From a virus: a stretch of 34,260 nt of DNA. Below the pieces are notes generated by a model that worked only from the letters and a program-made list of their open reading frames with translations, made no database searches and was not told the DNA's origin. Position numbers and translations under genes: made by a program. Positions 15,157-23,198 of this stretch are shown here, one piece after another (within the stretch, counting starts at the first letter, position 1; the number at the start of each line of letters is the position of its first letter). The DNA is taken from IMG/VR virus record IMGVR_UViG_3300043427_001973, positions 1-34,260 of that record, one strand, 5' to 3'.

Positions 15157-15165
15157 ATTATAGCA
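15157..15165 (-). promoter_or_regulatory. Extended -10 promoter for the capsid gene
   Basis: Leftward TGCTATAAT (positions 15165-15157) is a perfect extended -10 element (TGNTATAAT) in an AT-rich stretch upstream of the capsid gene. No convincing -35 is present, as is usual for extended -10 promoters. Initiation would be near 15150. Confidence 0.6.
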
Positions 15166-15200
15166 ACACTTACTTATTGCTATTAATAATAAATTAAAAA

Positions 15201-15884
15201 TCAAATAGCTTGAGCAGCCTGCGATGTTCGAACGTTATCTGCAAATGCCCTAAGTAAACGTCCAGCACCGACACCAGCTAATGCTGTTACCGCAGGAGTC
15301 AACGCATAGCCAGCAACTTGGTAGAAGCCAGGCTTATTGGAAACAGGAACACCTGCTTGATTTAAAAGGTTTGTGCCACGGCGAGTTGCTTCTATTTCTG
15401 AGAAGATACGCCCGCTGTTATTTAAATAATTCATCGCCAGTGCAAGACCAGTTGCACGCCTGGTGGAGGGGGCTAACGCACTAGCACCAATTGTTGCAAG
15501 TCCAACAACGTTTGGATTTAACCCGTTGTAAAGATTACGTTGAATATAGCCAGGGATGCCGCCACCAACATCAATACTTTGATGACCTAGTTCATGCCCT
15601 AGTGTAAACTTACTTGCTTTTTCTAAATTTAAAGAAACTTTTCCTGGGGCCGAGTAGCTTGCACCTGTGGGATTTGTATTAACAAAAATATTTGGTTTTT
15701 CTCCAGTTTGTTCTGCATATTTATTAATAATTCGATCCATCCCAGAGCCAAGAATACCGCTGCCAGTTTCCTTCATACCTTGCTGTTGGTATTGTTGAAC
15801 GGCACGGAGACGTAAGTCTTTTAAACCAACAGCACCAGCAAGTGCTACGCTTCCGCCAAGAACAGTTTTTAAAGCAGCATCCAT
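15201..15884 (-). CDS. Zinc metallopeptidase (HELGH) next to the capsid gene
   Basis: A 227-residue protein. Residues 92-105 contain LGHELGHQS, with H97-E-L-G-H101 as a zincin active site, and IFSEIEATRRG at 160-170 could supply the third, glutamate ligand (E163 or E165), as in neutral zinc metallopeptidases with E-x-x-A-x-RR. The N-terminus (residues 5-22) and residues 128-150 and 186-205 are hydrophobic Gly/Ala segments, so it is probably membrane-associated. It lies upstream of the major capsid gene and 1 bp overlaps (TAATG) the gene before it. Possible roles: capsid maturation protease, or a virion/lysis peptidase. No classical serine prohead protease is seen in the window. Confidence 0.68.
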   Translation of the reverse strand: MDAALKTVLGGSVALAGAVGLKDLRLRAVQQYQQQGMKETGSGILGSGMDRIINKYAEQTGEKPNIFVNTNPTGASYSAPGKVSLNLEKASKFTLGHELGHQSIDVGGGIPGYIQRNLYNGLNPNVVGLATIGASALAPSTRRATGLALAMNYLNNSGRIFSEIEATRRGTNLLNQAGVPVSNKPGFYQVAGYALTPAVTALAGVGAGRLLRAFADNVRTSQAAQAI

Positions 15885-16087
15885 TACTCTGCAGACTCCA
15901 TTAGTTCTGCAGGATTGCTATAACCAGAGCGATTCCACATGCTATATTCTCCCGCTGGCATTGGACCAATCCTCTCATACGGATTGTAATCCATTGGTTG
16001 CATTGTGCTAACTTCTGGACCTAACTCTGGAAAAATTTGCATAGCAAAAGATTTTAAATTTTCTTTTGCTTTCTTTTTCTTATCCAT
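15884..16087 (-). CDS. Small hypothetical protein
   Basis: A 67-residue protein: a Lys-rich N-terminus (MDKKKKAKENLKSF), then a Tyr/Pro/Met-rich acidic tail (YNPYERIGPMPAGEYSMWNRSGY). It is packed 3 bp downstream of the Gly/Ala-rich gene and overlaps the start of the zinc peptidase by 1 bp (TAATG). Not recognised. The coupling suggests it could assist its neighbours. Confidence 0.55.
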   Translation of the reverse strand: MDKKKKAKENLKSFAMQIFPELGPEVSTMQPMDYNPYERIGPMPAGEYSMWNRSGYSNPAELMESAE

Positions 16088-16090
16088 AGT

Positions 16091-16804
16091 TTAAGAGTTC
16101 TCGGGCTCAACAAATTCAGGACCCATTGCAGCACGCAATAAACGTTGCCGCATTTGCGCTTCTTTAATATTAGGTGTTTGCATATAATTCATCTGACCAA
16201 GTGGAGATCCAGGTACTGCAAGATTTAAATAACTTTGCTGTAAATCCGAAGGCATCTTATTGCCACGAACTTCAGGTGGTTCATTTGCAACACGAGTACG
16301 TGGATCAGATTGGTAATAACCCATCAGCTGATTAACACCAGCATTAGCACCCATGCCACCAACAAAAGCGCCGGTAAGACCAACACCTACAGTTGCAAGG
16401 CCAAGATCACGTTTTTTCATTGATCCAACTGCATTACTTGCAACATTACTACCAAATTGTTGCATCGATTGTCCGACTCCAGTAGCCGCTTCTCCAGCTC
16501 CTGTTCCTAAATTACTGACACCACCACCAACAGATTCTAGAAAATTACCGACTCTAGCTGCAAGTGGATTTTGAGCTAAACCTTTCATTGCTTGTGCACC
16601 AGCTGCTCCGAGTGCTACTTCTTTAGCTCCTAACATTCCAACTTTTTGACCAACACTTTGAATTTGTTGGCCAGCACTACCAACACTTCCTGCCAAACCT
16701 GCAGCTAGTCCACCGACTCGTTTACCTTGTTGTTCAATCCCACGTGCAACGCCACCGCCAAGATAAGCAGCTGCTGTACGTGCTGACTGGGGAAGCATTG
16801 CCAT
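16091..16804 (-). CDS. Gly/Ala-rich membrane-active virion-like protein
   Basis: A 237-residue protein. Residues 1-135 are low-complexity Gly/Ala/Gln-rich with small-residue spacing (GGGVARG, GGLAAGLAGSVGSAGQQI). A hydrophobic glycine-zipper segment LGLATVGVGLTGAFVGGMGANAG lies around residues 134-156. The C-terminal quarter is polar, with RQRLLRAAMGPEFVEPE. It is preceded by a terminator and a promoter-like sequence, so it may begin a new transcript. A membrane-interacting internal head protein is one hypothesis. Family not recognised. Confidence 0.55.
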   Translation of the reverse strand: MAMLPQSARTAAAYLGGGVARGIEQQGKRVGGLAAGLAGSVGSAGQQIQSVGQKVGMLGAKEVALGAAGAQAMKGLAQNPLAARVGNFLESVGGGVSNLGTGAGEAATGVGQSMQQFGSNVASNAVGSMKKRDLGLATVGVGLTGAFVGGMGANAGVNQLMGYYQSDPRTRVANEPPEVRGNKMPSDLQQSYLNLAVPGSPLGQMNYMQTPNIKEAQMRQRLLRAAMGPEFVEPENS

Positions 16805-16811
16805 ATTAGTT

Positions 16812-16845
16812 ATAAATAAAAAAGGGGCAGTTGTTACTACCCCTT
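16812..16845 (-). terminator. Strong rho-independent terminator after the scaffold gene
   Basis: Read leftward, a 10-bp stem (AAGGGGTAGT / ACTGCCCCTT, one G-T pair, loop AACA) is followed by TTTTATTTA. It lies 27 bp downstream of the scaffold-like gene ending at 16872 and is the clearest intrinsic terminator in the leftward cluster. It would separate the packaging/portal transcript from the capsid transcript. Confidence 0.75.
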
Positions 16846-16853
16846 ATTCTAAA
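16842..16853 (-). promoter_or_regulatory. Promoter-like repeat TTTAGAATAAGG
   Basis: The 12-nt sequence CCTTATTCTAAA (leftward TTTAGAATAAGG) is identical to the left arm of the divergent repeat at 5071-5082. It contains TAGAAT as a -10-like box, 40 nt before the ATG at 16804, and partly overlaps the terminator stem. Similar TTTAGAAT occurs at 28281-28288. Confidence 0.4.
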
Positions 16854-16871
16854 CTTACTTGTTTTAAAAGA

Positions 16872-17864
16872 TCATTCCATCACTAAAAGTTTCTGACGGA
16901 AGACACTAGGATTACGTTGTGCTTGCGACAGATAGCGCCAGGCATTGGAGGGATCACGGTCAGCAACCGTTCCAAAATTATCCCAGAAGCCACGAGCATC
17001 CATATCTAACTGTGGGTTAGGTGGAACAGGCATTGCTGCACGCTCTGGCTGTTGATCGTACTGTTCTTGATAGTAAGTGTTTTGATCGTAAGGTTGTTCA
17101 TAACCTTGCTCATAACCTTGTTGGTAGCCTTGATCCTCAACAGGATAAGGACCTTCAGGACCAAAGAACTGGCAAGTATAATCAGCCAGGATGTCAGGAT
17201 CAGTGAGGATTGCTTCGTATGCTTGATGTTCTTTTGCCAGTTCTTCAAGCAACTCAACAGCTTCAGTTAACTGTTGATAACGAGAGATCAGTGCGTCTTC
17301 AACTGTGCAAGCATAGTTATTAAGCACAGCAGGTGCATCAGCACCGAAGTGGTCAATAACTTCAAGACTTTCCGGACTTACTCCGTTTGCCAGAAGTTGT
17401 TGTGTTGTTATTTCCTGCGATGTTGGGGAATAGCTGGGCGAGTAACCCTGGCTGGACGGATAGGTCGGGGCTACCGAACTGTTGCTGTACCCCAAACTCT
17501 GTTGGGAACTGAAGCTGCTTGGATCGATTCCCGATGTCCCGTTGGATTGTTGACCCTGGAACGGGAATTGAACTGGTGAACTCAGGAGCGACACCACCCG
17601 GTTGAATGCCTCCTTGTACGGGTTCTCCGCTGAAGGTTGGGCTTGCGGGTACGACTGGATAGGGGCGTATGGTGCTGCCGAGATCTGCGCCTGCATCTGC
17701 GGGGCCGGAGCCTGCGCTGTTTGATACGGCGCCACCCATTGACTTGTCGTTGCTACTGGAGCTTGTGCCGCCGTCTGCTGCGCTACTGGAGCCGCGTAGC
17801 TGGTCGGCGGGGTCGAATACTGTTGGGGTGCCGATTGGATCGGCGCTGCGGTATCGGCCTGCAT
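16872..17864 (-). CDS. Probable scaffolding protein, 5' half overprints the portal gene
   Basis: A 330-residue protein from ATG 17864, with GAGG 6 nt upstream. Residues 1-165 are Pro/Gln/Ala/Ser-rich and disordered. Residues 150-220 are acidic and helical (QQLLANGVSPESLEVIDHFGADAPAVL, then TEAVELLEELAKEHQAYEAI). A Tyr/Gln repeat (GYQQGYEQGYEQPYDQ) follows at about 245-260, and the C-terminal helix (WDNFG ... NAWRYLSQAQRNPSVFRQKLL) completes it. Acidic helical proteins between the portal and capsid genes are usually scaffolds, which is the basis for the call. The first 503 bp are also coding in another frame for the portal C-terminus. Confidence 0.6.
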   Translation of the reverse strand: MQADTAAPIQSAPQQYSTPPTSYAAPVAQQTAAQAPVATTSQWVAPYQTAQAPAPQMQAQISAAPYAPIQSYPQAQPSAENPYKEAFNRVVSLLSSPVQFPFQGQQSNGTSGIDPSSFSSQQSLGYSNSSVAPTYPSSQGYSPSYSPTSQEITTQQLLANGVSPESLEVIDHFGADAPAVLNNYACTVEDALISRYQQLTEAVELLEELAKEHQAYEAILTDPDILADYTCQFFGPEGPYPVEDQGYQQGYEQGYEQPYDQNTYYQEQYDQQPERAAMPVPPNPQLDMDARGFWDNFGTVADRDPSNAWRYLSQAQRNPSVFRQKLLVME

Positions 17865-19596
17865 AAGTTACCTCTTTCTGGAGACTTTCGAGTGTTCTGT
17901 AAAGGAATGGCGTCAAATCAAGACGCGGGTCAGCTGCCAGGGGTAGATCTGGACGCTGGGGATGAGGTGTCCGCATCTCTTGATTAATGAGATCAAGGAA
18001 CGCAGAATACGCTCTTTGTACTTGGCCAACCATCCGGAATGGATAACCAGATAGCATTTCTGCAACCTCGTCATCTGTTTTAGATGGGAACAAGTACTTA
18101 AGTGCCTCAATACTATCAACACCCAATTCTTGTAGGTTACGAGTGAAGATAGATTGATTAACTTTGTCCTGGGCAGTGTCCTCATAAACAGGACCCATCC
18201 AGCGCCAAAGCACACTGCGATCACCATCTGGCGCTAAACCAATGACGCCAGGGGGTATATCTTTGGTTTCAAAAGCTTTGGTTAAAGCTTTATCTAAACC
18301 TTTCTCATACTTTTCTTTTGCTTTGCGGTGTTTTTCCAGTGCTTCTTCATCAGGATTTTCTGGCAACACTGGGTATGTCAATCCTGATGCAACTGCAAGT
18401 GATTTACGGAAGAGCTGTTCTTCCTGGTAAATCATCAGCTCAAAGCAGCGGCAAATGCCATAGTTATAAAGTTGTAAACACTTTTTCTTTGCAGTTGCAC
18501 TGACACGGCCATACGCTGATTTGATTTCAGTAGCACTAACGTTTGTAATCGAAAGATCATCAATACCACCTAACGCAAGGCGGATTTCAGAACGCAGCTC
18601 AGCCACGTAGCGAGCTTGGTCAGTACTGATTGCATTTGGTGTAATAAAACCAACACGATCTGTTGGCTCCAGGTTTGCAATTACACGTGGTACACGCAGA
18701 CCTCCACCAGGTAGTCCAATGTATCCAGAGGGCTGACGATCTACCGGATCTTGTTTATAGGTTGAACTTGATAAAGCAAAGTCCGATTGGAAACCAGATT
18801 GACTTGCAATGCTTGGCCTTTGTACTGCACCGTCTTTTGCAGTTTCTACAATGTCGTGCTTTGGACGAGAGGACAGTAAGGTTGGGTTACCAAAGAATGA
18901 AAGGTTTGCTCTGATGTTTTTAACCATCTCATCATGAGCAATGATCTGATTAGAAAGCCATTCAAACTCACCACTTCCATCAGTACCAAAGGCATCTGGA
19001 TTATTTAAAACTTCAACACAAGGAATAAAACCTAAGGTATTCTCAACAGTTTTATTTCCTTGAAAATTAAAACTTGATTCAACAGATTCAAAGTTTAATT
19101 CCTGTTCGCTGTGAAGTTCTTCAATCTCAGTTGGAGTAATCCGCAAACGCATATAGCGTTTATCAGTTACCAAACCAACGCCACCAAAACCACGAGATGA
19201 CCGAACTTTGTAAGCGTAGATAATGATGACTTCTTCTAAATCACCATCTGGAGAATAGTAAGTACGGTAAGCATCTTTATCAAACCAATACAAACGATAG
19301 GTTTTCTTTGTTGGACGAATGTAAAAAAGTCCTTTGCCATAAGCAAGGAACCTATCCCAAATAGAATCTAAACGCGCATCAAGTTTGTTGAACTTTATAA
19401 CTTGTTGAATGAAATCAAAACGTTGCGTACCAAAGTTATCTTGATTTGGATAGAATTCAACACCTTGCCTAATCCCAAACATTTTCATTTGGGATAAGTG
19501 GGCATTGATGAGCATCGTGTCTGCTGAGCCCGTGGATTCACGGTTCACAACAGCTTTGAGCATTCCTTCTAAGGCAGAGTGGCTCGATGTGCTCAT
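17362..19596 (-). CDS. Portal protein with long disordered C-terminal tail
   Basis: A 744-residue protein downstream of the terminase. The first 560 residues have portal-like features: an alpha/beta wing region with KKTYRLYWFDKDAYRTYYSP, IIAHDEMVKNIRANLSFFGNP, and the stem-type helical part AELRSEIRLALGGI ... SATEIKSAYGRVSATAKKKCLQLYNYGICRCFELMIYQEEQLF. From about residue 578 the protein becomes a Gly/Ser/Pro-rich tail that overlaps the scaffold gene in the -1/+2 frame sense; the frames differ by one base. No domain search was possible. Order TerL-portal-scaffold-MCP and size support the assignment. The real protein could end earlier only if a frameshift or sequencing error were present. Confidence 0.75.
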   Translation of the reverse strand: MSTSSHSALEGMLKAVVNRESTGSADTMLINAHLSQMKMFGIRQGVEFYPNQDNFGTQRFDFIQQVIKFNKLDARLDSIWDRFLAYGKGLFYIRPTKKTYRLYWFDKDAYRTYYSPDGDLEEVIIIYAYKVRSSRGFGGVGLVTDKRYMRLRITPTEIEELHSEQELNFESVESSFNFQGNKTVENTLGFIPCVEVLNNPDAFGTDGSGEFEWLSNQIIAHDEMVKNIRANLSFFGNPTLLSSRPKHDIVETAKDGAVQRPSIASQSGFQSDFALSSSTYKQDPVDRQPSGYIGLPGGGLRVPRVIANLEPTDRVGFITPNAISTDQARYVAELRSEIRLALGGIDDLSITNVSATEIKSAYGRVSATAKKKCLQLYNYGICRCFELMIYQEEQLFRKSLAVASGLTYPVLPENPDEEALEKHRKAKEKYEKGLDKALTKAFETKDIPPGVIGLAPDGDRSVLWRWMGPVYEDTAQDKVNQSIFTRNLQELGVDSIEALKYLFPSKTDDEVAEMLSGYPFRMVGQVQRAYSAFLDLINQEMRTPHPQRPDLPLAADPRLDLTPFLYRTLESLQKEVTYAGRYRSADPIGTPTVFDPADQLRGSSSAADGGTSSSSNDKSMGGAVSNSAGSGPADAGADLGSTIRPYPVVPASPTFSGEPVQGGIQPGGVAPEFTSSIPVPGSTIQRDIGNRSKQLQFPTEFGVQQQFGSPDLSVQPGLLAQLFPNIAGNNNTTTSGKRSKSGKS

Positions 19597-19609
19597 AATA
19601 AAAAATTAA

Positions 19610-19795
19610 TTAGTTGTCTTCAATCTCGTAACCAGTTTCAAGACGACGAAGAGTGATAACATCATCTTCAACTTCAACTTCAAACTCAGTGCCGGGTTGA
19701 AGGGCCATGTCGTGACAAAGCTCGTCGGGGAGTGGAACAATTGCTGAACCATACGCGTCTTGCTCTAGTTCAACAACAAAGTAACTGGTGCTCAT
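19610..19795 (-). CDS. AbrB/MazE-like small regulator
   Basis: A 61-residue protein: a SpoVT/AbrB swapped-hairpin pattern with AIVPLPDELCHDMALQPGTEFEVEVEDDVITLRRL. The LPDELC-x-x-x-x-L-x-PG-x-x-x-x-x-x-x-x-x-I-x-L core is the DNA-binding half seen in AbrB and in MazE-type antitoxins. No toxin gene lies next to it. It sits between terminase and portal, 13 bp before the portal start. A transcriptional regulator of the late region is plausible. Confidence 0.68.
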   Translation of the reverse strand: MSTSYFVVELEQDAYGSAIVPLPDELCHDMALQPGTEFEVEVEDDVITLRRLETGYEIEDN

Positions 19796-19834
19796 GTGGA
19801 CTTAGTATCAGTTTAATTCCGACAATACTCAACC

Positions 19835-21358
19835 TTAATACTCAAGCTCTAATTTACCTCGTGACATAAGCCCATTGCAAAGCCAGACCATGGCATCAAC
19901 ACAATCGTCGTGAGAGCTGACTCCAAAATTAACGATCTCGTCTTGTAGTGCTTGGAACTTACGGAATTTATTAAAGAAGATACGACGCTGTTCAAACAGA
20001 CCCATAATTCCCCTAAACCTTGCTAATTTATCCCCGCGAAATCCTTTGACTGGGTGCCAAATCAAATTGTAAAGACCGTGTTCAACTTGGCAGATCCGCT
20101 TAAAGTCTGCCTCCAGGGAAGCCTGGTAAGCAACTGCTTCTGACCAAATATCAACGGTTGAGCCTGTTGGAAAATATTTCTCGCCTTCCTTATACACAAT
20201 CCCCCACTCGTACATCATATCCATGATGGCTTCTAACTTCTCCAAGTTACCCATGATCCGAATACGTTTGCAATCAATGATGTAGATCTTATTTCCGACA
20301 CGACCACCAAGAACAAAAACACTGTAGTCATTGCGCTCACGGACACCGGCTGACAAGTCAACGCCAACACCAAGAGTATCAAACTCAGTTGGAATCTTAC
20401 TCTTAATGATTAGATCAGACGAGATTGACAGTTCACTGGTTTGAACAATTTGATTTTGATACTGAAAACTAAAGCTGATGGGGGCTTGCCGCTTCCTGTC
20501 TTGCAGGTATTCTAGTGACCACATCTCCGGCCAGTAGGATTTTTCATCGCCTTCCTCATCTACTGTGATGGCAGATTGAACAATCTGTACCCAATCATTG
20601 GCTGGAGTAAACGTTGTATTGTGAATATCATCATGACGGAACCTGGTACCAAGACAAATTGCTCTGGCACCTTCAAACATAGTAGGAACAATAACTGAGT
20701 TCCAGTTATCTTCCATAGCAGCACGTATATCCCTGTTCTTAATATCATCGGCACTCTTAATTGCGTCATCGATGATACAAAGGTGAGAACGTTTAGAGGT
20801 CACAGCACCTTTCAAACCTGCGCAACATACTGTAAATTCTTCTTCACCAGTAGATCTAATTCCTGCAAACTTCCAATCAATACTCCAGTATTCATTAGAG
20901 TTAATCCCTTTGGCAATTTTAACCATTGGGAAAATTTCTTTGTAGTATTTATTCTCTTCAATGATTCTTTTAATAGCTGCACTTTTAGGACGTGCAACAT
21001 CGACCGTGTAAGAAATATAAAGAATCTTGAGTGGACGTTTATTTAAAGCATGGATTCCAATTGCCCACGCTGTAAACAAACCAAGAACCGTTGACTTTGC
21101 TGAGCCCCTTGGCGCCAGGATGTCAATATTGGGTCCACCAATTCCAATCAAACATTCACTATCTGTATTAGTACAAAGATACTTATGCCATTCCTTATGA
21201 TGTGCTGCTGGTGGTTTCTCGCCAACAACATCACAGAAGTAAGCAAAGTCTGTCCTTGCCCTCTCAATGTCAATGTCGCTGGTCTTCTTGACAACCTGTT
21301 GTTTTGCACCGGCACGCGCTGTACGCCGGTACACTGCATAAAGGGAAGTGTTAGCCAT
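19835..21358 (-). CDS. terL: Terminase large subunit
   Basis: A 507-residue packaging motor. ATPase domain: Walker A-type APRGSAKST (82-90), Walker B LCIIDD (193-198) and a coupling segment LGTRFRHDD (236-244). Nuclease domain: GVGVDLSAGVRERNDYSVFVLGG (331-352, Asp334), DIWSEA (403-408, Glu407) and SSHDDCVDAMVW (481-492, acidic residues 484, 485, 488), as in RNase H-type terminase nucleases. It directly follows the probable small subunit gene. The protein would pump DNA into the capsid through the portal and cut concatemers. Confidence 0.93.
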   Translation of the reverse strand: MANTSLYAVYRRTARAGAKQQVVKKTSDIDIERARTDFAYFCDVVGEKPPAAHHKEWHKYLCTNTDSECLIGIGGPNIDILAPRGSAKSTVLGLFTAWAIGIHALNKRPLKILYISYTVDVARPKSAAIKRIIEENKYYKEIFPMVKIAKGINSNEYWSIDWKFAGIRSTGEEEFTVCCAGLKGAVTSKRSHLCIIDDAIKSADDIKNRDIRAAMEDNWNSVIVPTMFEGARAICLGTRFRHDDIHNTTFTPANDWVQIVQSAITVDEEGDEKSYWPEMWSLEYLQDRKRQAPISFSFQYQNQIVQTSELSISSDLIIKSKIPTEFDTLGVGVDLSAGVRERNDYSVFVLGGRVGNKIYIIDCKRIRIMGNLEKLEAIMDMMYEWGIVYKEGEKYFPTGSTVDIWSEAVAYQASLEADFKRICQVEHGLYNLIWHPVKGFRGDKLARFRGIMGLFEQRRIFFNKFRKFQALQDEIVNFGVSSHDDCVDAMVWLCNGLMSRGKLELEY

Positions 21359-21381
21359 CCCCTTACCCTAACTCATTAGAC

Positions 21382-21867
21382 TCAAGATTCTTCTGCCAGA
21401 ATTTTTGTCCAGACAGCCATTACGGCATCCTGCAATGGCCCTTCAATTGGATCGTCCTTAAAGATCAGAACAACTTCACGCAAGGCCCGGTCCGCACCAG
21501 CAAGGATCAAACCTTGCTTGTCACTCAAATAACGTTCATCTTGAATCTGCTTGATGGCGCCACGTAACTCTTTCTGGAGCATGGCAATTCGAGCAGTACC
21601 GTTATCCTGCTTGACCATTCCCATATCAATGGCCTGACGTAGCTTCTCTACGTCTTCTCTCATATTGTCAATTTCAATCTCCAGGATTTGTTGGAGATTA
21701 CGTTTCTTAAATTCAGACTGCTGCCACTGATCGCACTCCACAATGTTGCCTGTAAACCCAAGGAAGCGGGCATACAGGTACATCTGAATCGGAGAACTGT
21801 GTTTTTTGCAGAATGTATAAAAACATTCTTTTTCGTTGTCGCTTAGGGTTTCGATCCAATCGATCAT
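21382..21867 (-). CDS. Probable terminase small subunit
   Basis: A 161-residue all-helical protein placed immediately upstream of terL. The N-terminal 60 residues (LSDNEKECFYTFCKKHSSPIQMYLYARFLGF, then NIVECDQWQQSEF) could form a compact helical DNA-binding domain. Residues 65-130 are a long charged coiled-coil region (EIDNMREDVEKLRQAIDMG, then IAMLQKELRGAIKQIQDERYL) suitable for oligomerisation. Position, size and architecture fit a TerS, though no sequence signature proves it. The start overlaps the preceding stop by 4 bp (ATGA). Confidence 0.6.
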   Translation of the reverse strand: MIDWIETLSDNEKECFYTFCKKHSSPIQMYLYARFLGFTGNIVECDQWQQSEFKKRNLQQILEIEIDNMREDVEKLRQAIDMGMVKQDNGTARIAMLQKELRGAIKQIQDERYLSDKQGLILAGADRALREVVLIFKDDPIEGPLQDAVMAVWTKILAEES

Positions 21868-23171
21868 GCACGGAATGCCCGTTGAGCTTGGTCGGCGTCT
21901 TTCTGTTCTTTAAAGCGCCTGAACAACTCTTGCTGTAAATCAGTTTCGCGTTGTTCACGACCTTGTGTACTGACCGTCAGTCTATCTTGTTCACCCCGTA
22001 AACCGATCTGACGCTCTTCACTTTCTAACCGTTGACCTTGGGTTAAACGTTCTTGAGTACCCGAGGTTTCAATACCAAGGCGCTCCTGACGACCACGCTC
22101 TTGCGTAGTAAGACGTTCTTCTTGTCCAGTTAAACCAATCTGGCGCTCCTGGCTAGCCAGTAAATCAGCTTGAGTTAAACGTTCTTCCCTTCCACGAAGA
22201 CCGATTTGCCGTTCTTCGCTTTCAAGACGTTGTCCTTGAGTTAAGCGTTCTTGCTCACCGGACAAACCAATCTGACGTTCAGCACTCTGTGTACTGATAC
22301 GCGTTGATTCAATCTGTCCGCGAGTAGATTCGCTTGCAGCAAATTTAGTTGCATCTGCTGACTGTGAAGCAGCAAAACGCTGGGCGTCAGCCTGTGCAAG
22401 AACACCTTGAAGATTAAATTGTCCAAGCTGTTCTTGGCTTAGGTTCTGCAGATTCTGCAGATCTAATTCAGCTTGTGCTTGACGTTCGTTGAAAGTTTCA
22501 GCTTGTCCAGCACCAAGCACACCTAAAATATCTTCGAATACACGACCAAGATCAGGCAATCTAACAGTATTAACACCCCTGTTACGACCACCGCCGCCGC
22601 CTCCACCGCCAGCCCTGTTACCGCCACCACCGCCGCCGCCGGCTCTATTGCCGCCAGCCGTATTTCCACGTCCAGCATTTTGTCTGTTCCCGCTGTTACC
22701 TCTGTTCCCGCCACCAGCTCTGTTACCTCCACCGCCGCTCCTATTGCCAGTCGCTCCTGTAGCTCTATTTGCACCAGTTGCTGCTCTTGCTGCTTGTGGA
22801 GCAGGTTGCGATGATGATGCCCTTTGGCTTGAAGCTCGTAATTGAGCTAAAGCTGTTGCAGATTGAACCTGTGGAGTAGGACGTAATGCAGTTGTAGGAG
22901 TAGCTCGATTTAATACTGCTGGCCTCGAAACAGCAGCAGGTGCCGGCCTAGGTGCAGGAGCTGGTGCAGGCCTTGGCGCAGGTGCAGGCGCTGGACGAAA
23001 TACCGGAGCAGGTGCAGGTCTTGGTGCGGGTGCAGGTGCAGGCCTTGGTGCCGGAGGCGGTGCTGGCCTGGGTGTTGGCCTGGGTGCTGGCCTGGGTGCT
23101 GGAGCAGGTGCCGGTCTTGGGGCGGGCTGTGGTGCTGGACGTGGCGCACTACCGCGATTATTTTTAGCCAT
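21864..23171 (-). CDS. Tripartite low-complexity protein with 22-residue repeats
   Basis: A 435-residue protein of unknown function. Residues 9-80 are PAPRPAP repeats, 140-198 are Gly/Asn/Arg-rich (GGGNRAGGGG), 205-300 are helical, and 298-400 hold five tandem 22-residue units with starts at 298, 320, 342, 364 and 386, consensus ERQIGLxGxxERLTQGQRLESE. The exact 22-residue period (two 11-residue turns) suggests a long amphipathic or hendecad coiled coil. It precedes TerS in one operon, starting downstream of a promoter-like region. A structural rod or scaffold role is possible. Confidence 0.6.
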   Translation of the reverse strand: MAKNNRGSAPRPAPQPAPRPAPAPAPRPAPRPTPRPAPPPAPRPAPAPAPRPAPAPVFRPAPAPAPRPAPAPAPRPAPAAVSRPAVLNRATPTTALRPTPQVQSATALAQLRASSQRASSSQPAPQAARAATGANRATGATGNRSGGGGNRAGGGNRGNSGNRQNAGRGNTAGGNRAGGGGGGGNRAGGGGGGGGRNRGVNTVRLPDLGRVFEDILGVLGAGQAETFNERQAQAELDLQNLQNLSQEQLGQFNLQGVLAQADAQRFAASQSADATKFAASESTRGQIESTRISTQSAERQIGLSGEQERLTQGQRLESEERQIGLRGREERLTQADLLASQERQIGLTGQEERLTTQERGRQERLGIETSGTQERLTQGQRLESEERQIGLRGEQDRLTVSTQGREQRETDLQQELFRRFKEQKDADQAQRAFRA

Positions 23172-23198
23172 ACCTAAAACCGTTCCTATGCTTTAACT

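Noticed and set aside
17637-17987. + strand ORFs across the portal/scaffold overlap
   Set aside because: They have no start signal and seem to result from the local GC-rich, stop-poor composition.
22489-22845. + strand Pro-rich ORF (118 residues) opposite the Gly-rich repeat
   Set aside because: Poly-Pro arises from the complement of GGC/GGN codons in the real leftward gene.
21900-23100. CRISPR-like periodic repeats in the Pro/Gly-rich gene
   Set aside because: The periodicity is translated, in frame and without unique spacers; it is a protein repeat.
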